A DNA stretch of 64,000 bases, taken from positions 248,001 to 312,000 of the forward strand of contig NZ_OBQD01000002.1 of the NCBI RefSeq assembly GCF_900220975.1, in the 5' to 3' direction. Positions 1-7,992 of this stretch are shown piece by piece. The position numbers were made by a program, and so were the translations under genes. The DNA is from Rhizobium subbaraonis (GTDB lineage Bacteria > Pseudomonadota > Alphaproteobacteria > Rhizobiales > Rhizobiaceae). Below the pieces are notes generated by a model that worked only from the letters and a program-made list of their open reading frames with translations, was not told the DNA's origin and made no database searches. Positions within the stretch are counted from its first letter, which is position 1. Every line of letters starts with the position of its first letter.

Positions 1-324
1 GGAAAGGGTGGTGTCGAACTGCACAAGGACAAGGGCACATTTGTCGAGACCGTGCGCGATGCGCTCGGCCTCAAGAAAATGCGCGTTGTGGAGACCGGCG
101 GCAACGACTACATGCGCGAACGCACCCAGTGGGACAGTGGCGCGAACCTCGTCTGCGCCTCGCCGGGCGTTGTCTATGCTTACGACCGCAACACCTACAC
201 CAACACGCTGCTGCGCAAGGAAGGCATCGAGGTGATTACGATCACCGGCGCCGAACTGGGCCGCGGACGCGGCGGCGGTCATTGCATGACCTGCCCGATC
301 ATCCGTGATGCGGTCGACTACTGA
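1..324 (+). CDS. arcA: arginine deiminase, C-terminal fragment
   Basis: The open frame enters from outside the window and ends with TGA at 322-324, leaving 107 residues. Arginine deiminase converts arginine to citrulline and ammonia in the cytoplasm. The fragment carries the family's C-terminal hallmark [14 protein letters not shown], where the first Cys is the catalytic nucleophile of the guanidine-modifying superfamily, preceded by a [17 protein letters not shown] segment that matches the usual active-site region. The 5' part, promoter and partners (carbamate kinase, ornithine carbamoyltransferase) are not visible. The following gene is an unrelated efflux adaptor after 65 nt that contain a GC-rich hairpin, so this is probably the last gene of its unit. 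Confidence 0.9.
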   Translation, partial: GKGGVELHKDKGTFVETVRDALGLKKMRVVETGGNDYMRERTQWDSGANLVCASPGVVYAYDRNTYTNTLLRKEGIEVITITGAELGRGRGGGHCMTCPIIRDAVDY

Positions 325-341
325 CAACCTTCGAGAGAAAC

Positions 342-363
342 GCGCGCGGCCGCGGTCGCGCGC
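342..363 (+). terminator. GC-rich hairpin after the arginine deiminase gene
   Basis: GCGCGCG (342-348) pairs with CGCGCGC (357-363) around an 8-nt loop, 17 nt after the stop codon. There is no T-tract after the stem, so intrinsic termination is only possible, not shown. Confidence 0.3.
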
Positions 364-389
364 TGTCCCAGCCGCCACAAGAGGTTCTC

Positions 390-1490
390 ATGACGCCGAA
401 GCTCTTCCTCACACGACAGGTGGCCGTGCGCGGCATGTGGCTGGCCGCCGCACTGTTTCTCGTAACCGGTTGCCAGAACGAGGAGGAACAGACGGAGGTG
501 CCCCCGCGGCCGGTAAAGACCGTCACCGTATCCTTCAATCCGGACGACACCTTCGGCTCGCTCGTTGGCGAGGTGCAGCCGCGTTTCGAAACCAATTTCA
601 GCTTCCGACAGGGCGGCGAAGTGCGCGAGCGCGCCGTCGAGGTGGGCGATATTGTCAAGGCGGGCGACGTACTCGCAAGGCTTGATTCCGAAGACCAGCA
701 GGATGCCGTCCGCAAGGCCGAAGCCAACGTCTTTGCGGCCGTGGCTAACCTGCAGAACGCCGTCCAGAACCGAGACCGGACCCAGTCGCTCTATCCCCGC
801 ACGGCAACCCGGCAGGCGCTCGATGCCGCGATCGCCCAGGCTACCACGGCCCAGGCGAGCAAGGACGCGTCCGAAGCTGCGCTTCGCGTCGCCAACAACA
901 ACCTCGACAACCGCACCGTGAAGGCCAATACCGATGGCGTCGTCACGGCCGTCGGCGCCGAGGTTGGCCAGAATGTCGGCGGTGGCCAGATGGTGGTTCG
1001 CGTGGCGCGCCTGGAGGACAAGGACGCAGTGTTCCAGGTCCCCGAAAGCGCGATCCAGGCGGCCAGTCGCGACATGCGCATCGAGGTGCGGCTTCTGAGC
1101 AATCCGCAGAGCACGACCGGCGGCAGGGTCCGCGAGATCTCGCCGGTGGCCGACGCGATCACCCGCAACTTCACCGTCCGCGTCGCCCTGGACAATCCGC
1201 CGGAAGACTTCCGTTTCGGCAGTGCGGTGCGCGGCAGCGTCCGCCTCGCCGGCGATGCCGTCGCCCGTCTGCCGATGACGGCCCTGTTCAATAAGGGCAA
1301 CGACTCGGCGGTCTGGGTCGTCGATCCCGCGAGCAGCACGACAAAACTGGTGCCGGTGACCGTCCTGCGCTTCGAGACGGACGATTTCCTGGTGACGAAG
1401 GGCATCGCCGCCGGCGACAACGTGGTCGTCGCCGGCGCGCAGCAGCTGCGCCCGGGCATGGCTGTGCGCCTGCTGCAGGGAAACCGCTGA
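390..1490 (+). CDS. RND efflux periplasmic adaptor (membrane fusion lipoprotein)
   Basis: Adaptor of a tripartite RND pump, linking the inner-membrane transporter to an outer-membrane channel in the periplasm. 366 residues. A hydrophobic leader ends in the lipobox LVTGC with Cys28 as the lipidated residue, so the protein is probably an inner-membrane lipoprotein. The HlyD/biotinyl-lipoyl half (GEVRERAVEVGDIVKAGDVL), an Ala/Gln-rich helical hairpin (residues about 105-170) and the second lipoyl half (VKANTDGVVTAVGAEVGQNV) follow in the expected order. AGAGG lies 5 nt before the ATG. The stop overlaps the start of the pump gene by one base (TGATG), so translation is coupled. No outer-membrane factor is encoded nearby. 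Substrate unknown. Confidence 0.92.
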   Translation: MTPKLFLTRQVAVRGMWLAAALFLVTGCQNEEEQTEVPPRPVKTVTVSFNPDDTFGSLVGEVQPRFETNFSFRQGGEVRERAVEVGDIVKAGDVLARLDSEDQQDAVRKAEANVFAAVANLQNAVQNRDRTQSLYPRTATRQALDAAIAQATTAQASKDASEAALRVANNNLDNRTVKANTDGVVTAVGAEVGQNVGGGQMVVRVARLEDKDAVFQVPESAIQAASRDMRIEVRLLSNPQSTTGGRVREISPVADAITRNFTVRVALDNPPEDFRFGSAVRGSVRLAGDAVARLPMTALFNKGNDSAVWVVDPASSTTKLVPVTVLRFETDDFLVTKGIAAGDNVVVAGAQQLRPGMAVRLLQGNR

Positions 1491-4400
1491 TGAACGAAGG
1501 CTTCAACCTGTCCGAATGGGCGATCAAGCGCCAGGCCCTCATCATCTTTCTCGTTCTGCTCAGCGCCGCCGCGGGCATTTTCGCCTACGTCAATCTCGGC
1601 CGCGACGAGGATCCGGAGTTCACCTTCAAGACAATGGTCGTCTCCGCCGGCTGGCCGGGCGGCACGATCGAGCAGACCACCGACCAGATCACCGACAGGC
1701 TGGAACGGACGCTCGAAGAGGTGCCGCATCTCGACCATCTGCGCAGCCTGACGAGCGCCGGGCAGTCGGTCATCTATGTCATTCTTGATGATGCGACGCC
1801 GCCAGATGCGGTCGGGGAATCGTGGTACCAGGCCCGCAAGAAGGTCGGCGATATCGCCGCGACCCTGCCCGCCGGCGTCCGCGGGCCCTTCTTCAACGAC
1901 GATTTCGGCGACACGTTCGGCATCATCTACGGCTTTACGTCCGACGGCTTCAGCGACCGCGAAGTTCGAGACTGGGCCTATGAAGCGCGCAACCGCCTGC
2001 TGAAGCTCGACAATATCGGCAAGGTCCAGTTGATCGGCACGCAGGAAGAGACGATTTACATTGAGTTCTCCGTCGAACGGCTGGCGAGCCTCGGCCTCAG
2101 CACCGCGACCATCATCTCCACCATACAGGCGCAGAATGCGGTCCTTCCGTCTGGCCAGCTGACCACCGATCGAGATCGGACGGTCCTGCAAGTGTCGGGC
2201 AGCCTCGTGAACGAAAACGATGTGCGCGATCTGAATATTCCGACCAGCTCCGGCTTCGTCCGCCTCGGCGACATCGCCAGCGTCACGCGCGGCACGGTAG
2301 ACCCTCCGCAGCCACGGTTCAGGGTGAACGGCAAGCCTGCGATCGGACTGGCCGTCTCGATGGCCTCCGGCGGCGACATCCTGCAACTCGGCGCGAACAT
2401 CGACGCCGTCATGAACCGGTTCGAGCACGACCTGCCGATCGGCATCGACTTGTCGCGGGTCGCAAGCCAGCCGACGGTGGTGGACAACGCTATCCGCGGC
2501 TTCACGACGTCGCTCGGGCAGGCCGTCATCATCGTGCTCGGCGTCAGCTTCCTGGCGCTCGGGGTTCGCGCCGGTTTGGCCGTGGCAGTATCGATTCCCC
2601 TGGTGATGGCGCTGACGTTTCTTTTCATGAACATCACCGACATCGCCCTGCAGCGTGTCTCCCTCGGTGCCCTCATCATCGCGCTGACGCTGATGATCGA
2701 CGACACGATGGTCACCGTCGAGATCATGATGGCGAAGATCGAGGAAGGGATGGACCGCGTCAAGGCGGCTGCCTACGCCTATACCTCGACGGCCTTCCCG
2801 ATGCTCGCCGGCACCCTCGTTACCATCGCCGGGTTCATTCCGGTGGGCTTCGCCCAGAGCTCGTCCGGCGAATATGCGCGCTCTCTGTTCTTCGTCATCG
2901 GATTTGCGTTGATCGTATCCTGGCTGGTGGCCGTGCTGCTGACCCCGATCGTCGGCCTTGCTGTTCTGAAGCAAAGCACCAGCACGGGCGAGAGAGCGGA
3001 AGGTGCGCTCGTTCGCGGGTTCAAGAACATCCTGTTCGCCTGCATACGGATGCGCGTCCTCGTCATCCTGGCGACGGTTGCCCTGTTCGTCGTTTCGATC
3101 TTCGCATCGCAATACATGCGGCGGCAATTTTTTCCCGCCTCGGATCGGCCGGAACTCCTCCTGTCCCTGACCATGCCGCAAGACTCCTCGCAGGAGGCGA
3201 CCGGTGCCGAGGTGACGCGGATCGAAGAAATTCTGGCCGCCGACGAAAGCGTCGCGGACTGGAGCTTCTATGTCGGCTCGGATCCCGTTCGCTTCTATCT
3301 GTCGATGGATATCAACCCGCCGGCGCCGTTCCGCGCGCAGGCGGTCGTCATCGCCAAGAGTGTCGGCGAACGCGATGAATTGCAGGCGCGGCTGCAGCAA
3401 CAGCTCGACGACCAGTTCCCCAATGTCATCGTACGCGTTTCACCTTTGGAAATGGGACCGCCCGTCGGCTGGCCCGTCCAGTATCGCGTCAGCGGGCCGG
3501 ATATTGCCGGGGTCCGCGACCTCGCCTGGAAGGTCGCGGACGTGCTCCACGACGTTCCGGGAGCCGTCGAGCCGAACCTCGACTGGAACGAGCCGATCCG
3601 CAAGGTTGTCATCAATGTCGATCAGGACCGCGCCCGGCTGGTCGGGCTGAACTCCTCGGTCATTGCCCAGGCGCTGTTTGCGACGTCCTCCGGCCTGCCG
3701 ATCACGCAGGTGCGGGACTCGATCTATCTGGTCAATGTCGTTATCCGCGCGACCCCGGAGCAGCGCATCGACATCAACACGCTTCGGTCGCTGCAAATCC
3801 CGGTGGGCCCCAACCACACGGTGCCGCTCTCAAGCATAGCATCGGTGGAATACCAGACAACGCAGCCGCTGATCTGGCGCCGTGACGGATCCACGACGAT
3901 CACGGTCCAGGCCGATGCGGCAACGGGCGTGCTGGCGACCGACATCGTCGATGCGGCCGCGCCGAAGATTTCAGCGCTCGCGCAGGACAACCCGAACTAC
4001 CGGATCGAGGTCGGCGGCTCGGTCGAGGGAGCGGAGGACGGCCTTGCCGCCGTGACCGCCATGTTGCCGGTGATGGCCGTCATCATCCTGGTCATACTGA
4101 TGTTCCAGTTGCAGAGCGTGCAGCGGCTGTTCCTCGTCATCAGCGTCGTGCCCCTCGGATTGATCGGCGTCGTGCTGATCATGCTGATCACGCGCGTGCC
4201 CGTCGGCTTCATTGCGGTGCTCGGCATGATCGCCCTGATCGGCATGATCACACGCAACTCCGTCGTCCTGATCGATCAGATCGACAAGAAGATCGAGCAG
4301 CACGGGCGCTCCTGGCAGAGCGTGATCGATGCAACGGCGGACCGTGTCCGACCGATCTTCCTCACGGCCGGTTCGACCATTCTCGGCATGCTGCCGATCA

Positions 4401-4585
4401 TCCGCGATCCGTTCTGGAAGCCGCTGGCCTTTACGGTCATCGGCGGCCTGATCGTGGCGGCCGTGCTGACGCTGATCTTCCTGCCGGCTCTCTACGTGCT
4501 CTGGTTCCGTGTACCGCCGCAGGCGAAGGACGAGCCTGCGCCAACCGGCACCGAACAGCCGGAACTGGCACCGGCCGGCTCGTGA
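1490..4585 (+). CDS. RND multidrug/solute efflux pump, inner-membrane subunit
   Basis: Proton-driven exporter of the AcrB/HAE family, 1031 residues, the usual size. TM1 starts near residue 14 (QALIIFLVLLSAAAGIF); two large periplasmic loops precede the two helix bundles (about 335-550 and 855-1010). The proton-relay Asp pair of TM4 is present as MIDDTMVTVEIMM around residues 402-405. The protein is preceded by its adaptor and followed by a small membrane protein, each overlapping by 1-4 nt, so the three form an operon. Sequence alone does not show the substrate. The family member resembles pumps annotated as acriflavin resistance proteins. Confidence 0.93.
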   Translation: MNEGFNLSEWAIKRQALIIFLVLLSAAAGIFAYVNLGRDEDPEFTFKTMVVSAGWPGGTIEQTTDQITDRLERTLEEVPHLDHLRSLTSAGQSVIYVILDDATPPDAVGESWYQARKKVGDIAATLPAGVRGPFFNDDFGDTFGIIYGFTSDGFSDREVRDWAYEARNRLLKLDNIGKVQLIGTQEETIYIEFSVERLASLGLSTATIISTIQAQNAVLPSGQLTTDRDRTVLQVSGSLVNENDVRDLNIPTSSGFVRLGDIASVTRGTVDPPQPRFRVNGKPAIGLAVSMASGGDILQLGANIDAVMNRFEHDLPIGIDLSRVASQPTVVDNAIRGFTTSLGQAVIIVLGVSFLALGVRAGLAVAVSIPLVMALTFLFMNITDIALQRVSLGALIIALTLMIDDTMVTVEIMMAKIEEGMDRVKAAAYAYTSTAFPMLAGTLVTIAGFIPVGFAQSSSGEYARSLFFVIGFALIVSWLVAVLLTPIVGLAVLKQSTSTGERAEGALVRGFKNILFACIRMRVLVILATVALFVVSIFASQYMRRQFFPASDRPELLLSLTMPQDSSQEATGAEVTRIEEILAADESVADWSFYVGSDPVRFYLSMDINPPAPFRAQAVVIAKSVGERDELQARLQQQLDDQFPNVIVRVSPLEMGPPVGWPVQYRVSGPDIAGVRDLAWKVADVLHDVPGAVEPNLDWNEPIRKVVINVDQDRARLVGLNSSVIAQALFATSSGLPITQVRDSIYLVNVVIRATPEQRIDINTLRSLQIPVGPNHTVPLSSIASVEYQTTQPLIWRRDGSTTITVQADAATGVLATDIVDAAAPKISALAQDNPNYRIEVGGSVEGAEDGLAAVTAMLPVMAVIILVILMFQLQSVQRLFLVISVVPLGLIGVVLIMLITRVPVGFIAVLGMIALIGMITRNSVVLIDQIDKKIEQHGRSWQSVIDATADRVRPIFLTAGSTILGMLPIIRDPFWKPLAFTVIGGLIVAAVLTLIFLPALYVLWFRVPPQAKDEPAPTGTEQPELAPAGS

Positions 4586-5244
4586 GCGCCCCGATGGATG
4601 GCGCAACGCGGCCGGCGAACGACGTCGTGACATCGGGCAAGCCGGCGCCCGACGCGCTGCACCGCGGCGAGGAAACGATGAGCAATGGCGATGCGGTCAA
4701 TCGGATCGAAATCAAGCTGCGCGACCTGTCGCAGCTGTTCGAGACGCTGGATCCGCTACCCTTCCGTGCGCGCGATCTGGCCGCGCATGCCGAGGAATAC
4801 ATTGCCGACAGCGCCCGCGAAATGCCACGTGACAAGCCGTTTGAGCTCGTGGTCTATCTTCCCGAAGGGACGGGCGAGCAGGAAGTGGCGCGCGATCTGC
4901 GCGCCTCGATCGCCACCTTCTTCCGCCAGCGCGCGGCCGTTACGAACAGGGAGTTGCGCGAGCTGTTCAGCACCGGCCGCAGGACCCTCCTCATCGGCTG
5001 CCTGATCCTCGGCGCCTGTCTGATCCTGGCGCAGGCCTTCGCCGCCTTCATGCCGGAAAATGGCATCGTCGTTTTCGTCGAGGAAGGTCTCGTGATCGTT
5101 GGCTGGGTGGCGCTGTGGCGTCCGCTGGAGATCTTCCTGTACGAATGGTGGCCGATCGCAAAAGAACGCAAGCTGTTCGAACGCCTTGCCGCGGCAGACG
5201 TCCGTTTGCGTTTCTATGATCCCGCCGGCCACAACGGCGTCTGA
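4582..5244 (+). CDS. small two-helix membrane protein of the RND operon, unknown function
   Basis: 220 residues as drawn from the ATG that overlaps the pump stop by 4 nt. A second ATG at 4678 (residue 33) has the better ribosome-binding site (GAGGAAA, 3 nt upstream), so the true product may be 188 residues starting MSNGDAV. The N-terminal half is charged and soluble (helical, with an IEIKLRDLSQLFETLDPLPF segment). Two hydrophobic helices lie at about residues 134-155 and 160-180, and a short basic tail follows. I do not recognise a characterised family; proteins of this shape recur near transporters in rhizobia. Linkage to the pump suggests an accessory or modulatory role, which is inference. 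Confidence 0.75.
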   Translation: MSAPMDGATRPANDVVTSGKPAPDALHRGEETMSNGDAVNRIEIKLRDLSQLFETLDPLPFRARDLAAHAEEYIADSAREMPRDKPFELVVYLPEGTGEQEVARDLRASIATFFRQRAAVTNRELRELFSTGRRTLLIGCLILGACLILAQAFAAFMPENGIVVFVEEGLVIVGWVALWRPLEIFLYEWWPIAKERKLFERLAAADVRLRFYDPAGHNGV

Positions 5245-5367
5245 CGAGGTATAGGAACCTCAGCGAGCTCTGGGCCAATCAAGCGTGCTCCGCGGGAACA
5301 TTGCCGGCGGCGACCGGCGCCAATAGGGCAGTGAAATCCTCCACCCGCGGTCTTGGCGCCAGACCGT

Positions 5368-6528
5368 TCAGGCCGCCTTCCTGTCGTTCTGCAGGCGCCA
5401 TAGAAGGGCGCCCAGCCACTCCTCGGGGGGAAGGCTGGACATGCTTTCCGCCGCATAGCTCGGCCGCCCGATGCGCTCCCCGCGACGAACGTCGCTCGGG
5501 CTGTAACCGAACTCGCGCTTGAAAGCACGGCTGAACTCGGCACCGTCGAAGCCGCGCTGTTCGGCAATCTCCAGGATGCGCCTTTGCTCGTTGGGATCGG
5601 CGAGCGCGGAGTGGGCGTCCAGCAGCCGGCGGTGCTGGATGTAGCGGTTGACGCCGCCGGCCGGTTCGAAAAGCCGGTAGAGGCGCGTGCGTGAAATCGC
5701 CAACTCCCGCATCAGCATCTCCGGCCCGAGCTTCGGATTGTAGAGGTTCTTCTGAATAAACTGCCGCGCCTTTTCCAGACGGAGCGTCACGAGGGTGCCC
5801 TGCGCCTCGTCCAGCCGGTCGGCGTTGGGTGCCACGCAGGACAAAATCATTTCCCGCGCCGCCGACATCAACCTCGGCAATTCGTCCACACGCATGCACG
5901 TCACCTGATGGGCGAGGCCAATCATGAACGTCGTGAACATACGCCCCATCGCCGTGTCGAGCGTCGTGAACTCGGCCGCGTCGAGTACCCCGGCCATATC
6001 GCGACAGAAGTCGCGCGGCACCCACAGCATCAGCATTTCGCTGTCCGACATCGCGCCTTGGAATTTCCGGCCCAGCGTGTGGATCTGAACCACGCCAGGC
6101 CGCCCGACGAAGCTTGCGTTGGAAGTCGTCGTTGAAGAGTGGCCGCTGAGCAGCAGCGTCATCACCCAATGATCGAGCGGGTGGCTCTGCGCCTGCGGCG
6201 GCCTGCAGGAATAGCGCACCGCCCCCGTCTTGATCCGGGAGAAGGCGAGCCCGCCGAGATCCCAAAGATCCTGGCTTCCGTAAAAATCTCCGCGCGTCTC
6301 GCGAGAAAGATCGACCATCGGCGCAAAACTGCGGCACCAGGCGTCGAAGCGGTCAGCGACGCGGAGAGCATCCGTCGAGAATGCATAGGTTGGAACGAGG
6401 GGGGCGATCTCGGCCGGCTGTGTCGCTGCGCCACGTCCGCGTGCCGCCTGCCCGGCGACATGTGCTACCGCGGAATTGAAATTCAGGTCGGCTTCTCGTC
6501 CAGTCAGCATTCCAACGTTTGTGTTCAT
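5368..6528 (-). CDS. AraC-family transcriptional regulator
   Basis: 386 residues. The N-terminal two thirds resemble the AraC-binding-like domain found in regulators with a central ligand or oligomerisation domain; the C-terminal AraC double helix-turn-helix spans about residues 262-355 (LRLEKARQFIQKNLYNPKLG, then FDGAEFSRAFKREFGYSPSD, the conserved second-helix signature). GGGAG lies 7 nt upstream of the ATG. About 30 residues after the HTH form an extra tail. The gene is alone on its strand between the convergent RND operon and a 550-nt non-coding stretch, so its target cannot be read from context; autoregulation or control of the RND operon are possibilities. Confidence 0.88.
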   Translation of the reverse strand: MNTNVGMLTGREADLNFNSAVAHVAGQAARGRGAATQPAEIAPLVPTYAFSTDALRVADRFDAWCRSFAPMVDLSRETRGDFYGSQDLWDLGGLAFSRIKTGAVRYSCRPPQAQSHPLDHWVMTLLLSGHSSTTTSNASFVGRPGVVQIHTLGRKFQGAMSDSEMLMLWVPRDFCRDMAGVLDAAEFTTLDTAMGRMFTTFMIGLAHQVTCMRVDELPRLMSAAREMILSCVAPNADRLDEAQGTLVTLRLEKARQFIQKNLYNPKLGPEMLMRELAISRTRLYRLFEPAGGVNRYIQHRRLLDAHSALADPNEQRRILEIAEQRGFDGAEFSRAFKREFGYSPSDVRRGERIGRPSYAAESMSSLPPEEWLGALLWRLQNDRKAA

Positions 6529-7082
6529 AACGAAACTCCCAATGGCAATTCCGGTGACGCGGGATTCCTGAAGGGCCGGGACACCGAGGCCGACAGGACC
6601 GCCGGCCTGAACGCATCACGCGCTCGACCCGGTTTCTGCAGGAAAGGCACTTGCTTCCACGTCTGAGCGCGTTCGTATGGATCTGCACGGCGGCCGCCGC
6701 GAGATATACTTACGGCGACTGGCCGATCTTAGCCTATTTCGGGAAGTAGAAGGAGGTGGGAGAAATCGTGAGAAACGACCGAAGCATGAGACGGTGAAAC
6801 AATAGTGACGCTCCATGTATGGGAAACCTCCCGAGGCGGAAGATTCATGCAATGCACCGTAATTTCAACAGAAGGGGTCAAAACAAACAAACCCCCCAAG
6901 GAGAAGACGCGCCAAAAGCGTCCGCCCAATATGTATTTCGTGGGTCAAACCGGGCGACGCCGATCCTCAATTAGCAGATTTATGGCACAATACTTCCGAC
7001 TTGAACATACGGCAAATATTACAAATGCTTGACGATCGCCATTTTTCGAAACTATTCTGGGCCAAAAGCCCATGCCCTCGCG
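6529..7082. other. 554-nt intergenic region, no convincing gene
   Basis: Separates the AraC-type gene (start at 6528, minus) from the end of the phosphopantetheinyl transferase gene (7083, minus). It must hold the promoter of the AraC-type gene. The part from about 6840 to 7060 is clearly more AT-rich than the genes around it. A GTG-started 75-codon frame at 6805 has no ribosome-binding site and no family resemblance. Two short hairpins are visible (about 6907-6922 and 7058-7072). Nothing else was recognised; a small RNA could hide here. Confidence 0.6.
7058..7072 (-). terminator. short hairpin downstream of the PPTase gene
   Basis: TGGGC (7058-7062) and GCCCA (7068-7072) flank a 5-nt loop, 11 nt after the minus-strand stop at 7083. 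Read on the minus strand the stem is followed by AGAATAGTTTCGAAAAAT, which is only mildly U-rich. A weak terminator is possible. Confidence 0.35.
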
Positions 7083-7856
7083 TCAATAGGCGCCGCCGAA
7101 CCAGGCTTGCCGTGCCATTGTGAGGCGCTCCAGTTCGTCCGTGAGCTCGCTTGAGGTTCGGCACGCGACAAACGAGGCGCGCGCGGCATCCCGGGCCTCC
7201 GCAAGCAGGTGGTCGTCGTCCAGCAGATGCCACGTCCCGATAACGTGTCTGCCGGCAATGTCGGCGGAGAAGCCGCCGGCCTGAATAGCGACGGAAATGC
7301 TCTCTGGCGCGATGGAGAAGCCGGCGCCGCAAGCTTTCAGAGCCGCCTCCTTCGCCGTCCAGACCCGCAGATATCGCGACGTTCCCGCCGATGGCAGGTC
7401 CCGCATTTCCATGGGCGACAGGAAGGAAGCCGCTATCTCGCGCCAGAAGGCCTCGGGTCGATCTGCCTCGACATCGACACCGACAGCCCCCGACCTCGAC
7501 AGGCCGATGGCGACCCATCGGCCGCTATGCGTCAGGTTGAAGTCGAGCCCCATCGGCACCACGGTCGCAGGCTTGCCATTCGGGCCGGCCACAAAGGCAA
7601 GTGCAGAGGCCGGAATACCGCTCACGGCTGCAATCGCATGGCGAACGAGCGCATGGCCTGCCTGGTAGCGCTCCCGATCCTCAAGGTGAACAAATCCATC
7701 CGCCTGCCGGCGTTCGGCCGCATCCAGGACATCATGCGGCATTGCCGAAAGCACGGCACCGACGCGCGCGGCCAGGACGTGCACAGGCTCCACAACTGCT
7801 TGCAGGGTGCTCTGCGAGGGGTCGGGCATGTCGGCGACCGGCTCCATCACATCCAT
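7083..7856 (-). CDS. 4'-phosphopantetheinyl transferase, Sfp/EntD superfamily
   Basis: Transfers 4'-phosphopantetheine from CoA to a Ser of acyl or peptidyl carrier proteins. The two diagnostic motifs are present: GVDVEADRP (Mg-binding Asp and Glu) and WTAKEAALKACGAGF (W-x-x-K-E-A), in the right order and spacing. With the ATG at 7856 the protein has 257 residues, normal for the Sfp group; a further in-frame GTG at 7946 would add 30 unlikely residues, and an ATG at 7847 is also possible. No polyketide, peptide-synthetase or siderophore gene is in the window, so the carrier protein lies elsewhere. It sits 137 nt after the gene for a TPR membrane protein on the same strand. Confidence 0.88.
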   Translation of the reverse strand: MDVMEPVADMPDPSQSTLQAVVEPVHVLAARVGAVLSAMPHDVLDAAERRQADGFVHLEDRERYQAGHALVRHAIAAVSGIPASALAFVAGPNGKPATVVPMGLDFNLTHSGRWVAIGLSRSGAVGVDVEADRPEAFWREIAASFLSPMEMRDLPSAGTSRYLRVWTAKEAALKACGAGFSIAPESISVAIQAGGFSADIAGRHVIGTWHLLDDDHLLAEARDAARASFVACRTSSELTDELERLTMARQAWFGGAY

Positions 7857-7992
7857 TTCCAATGCAGGACAGCTCCGAAACGAGCCGGGCGACGAACATG
7901 GCTCGAACCGACGAAGGCGGAATCGGTCTGTTGCGGCACAGCGCACGCATCAACGGCGCGGCTATCGTCCGCCCCTATGTCGGCTCGGCCTG

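Noticed and set aside
791-3400. 869-codon minus-strand open frame across the RND genes
   Set aside because: Antisense to two genes with clear motifs; its product is rich in Arg, Gly and Asp with no fold-like pattern, as expected for a shadow frame in GC-rich DNA.
6805-7032. 75-codon frame in the large intergenic region
   Set aside because: GTG start without ribosome-binding site, no family resemblance, unusual composition.
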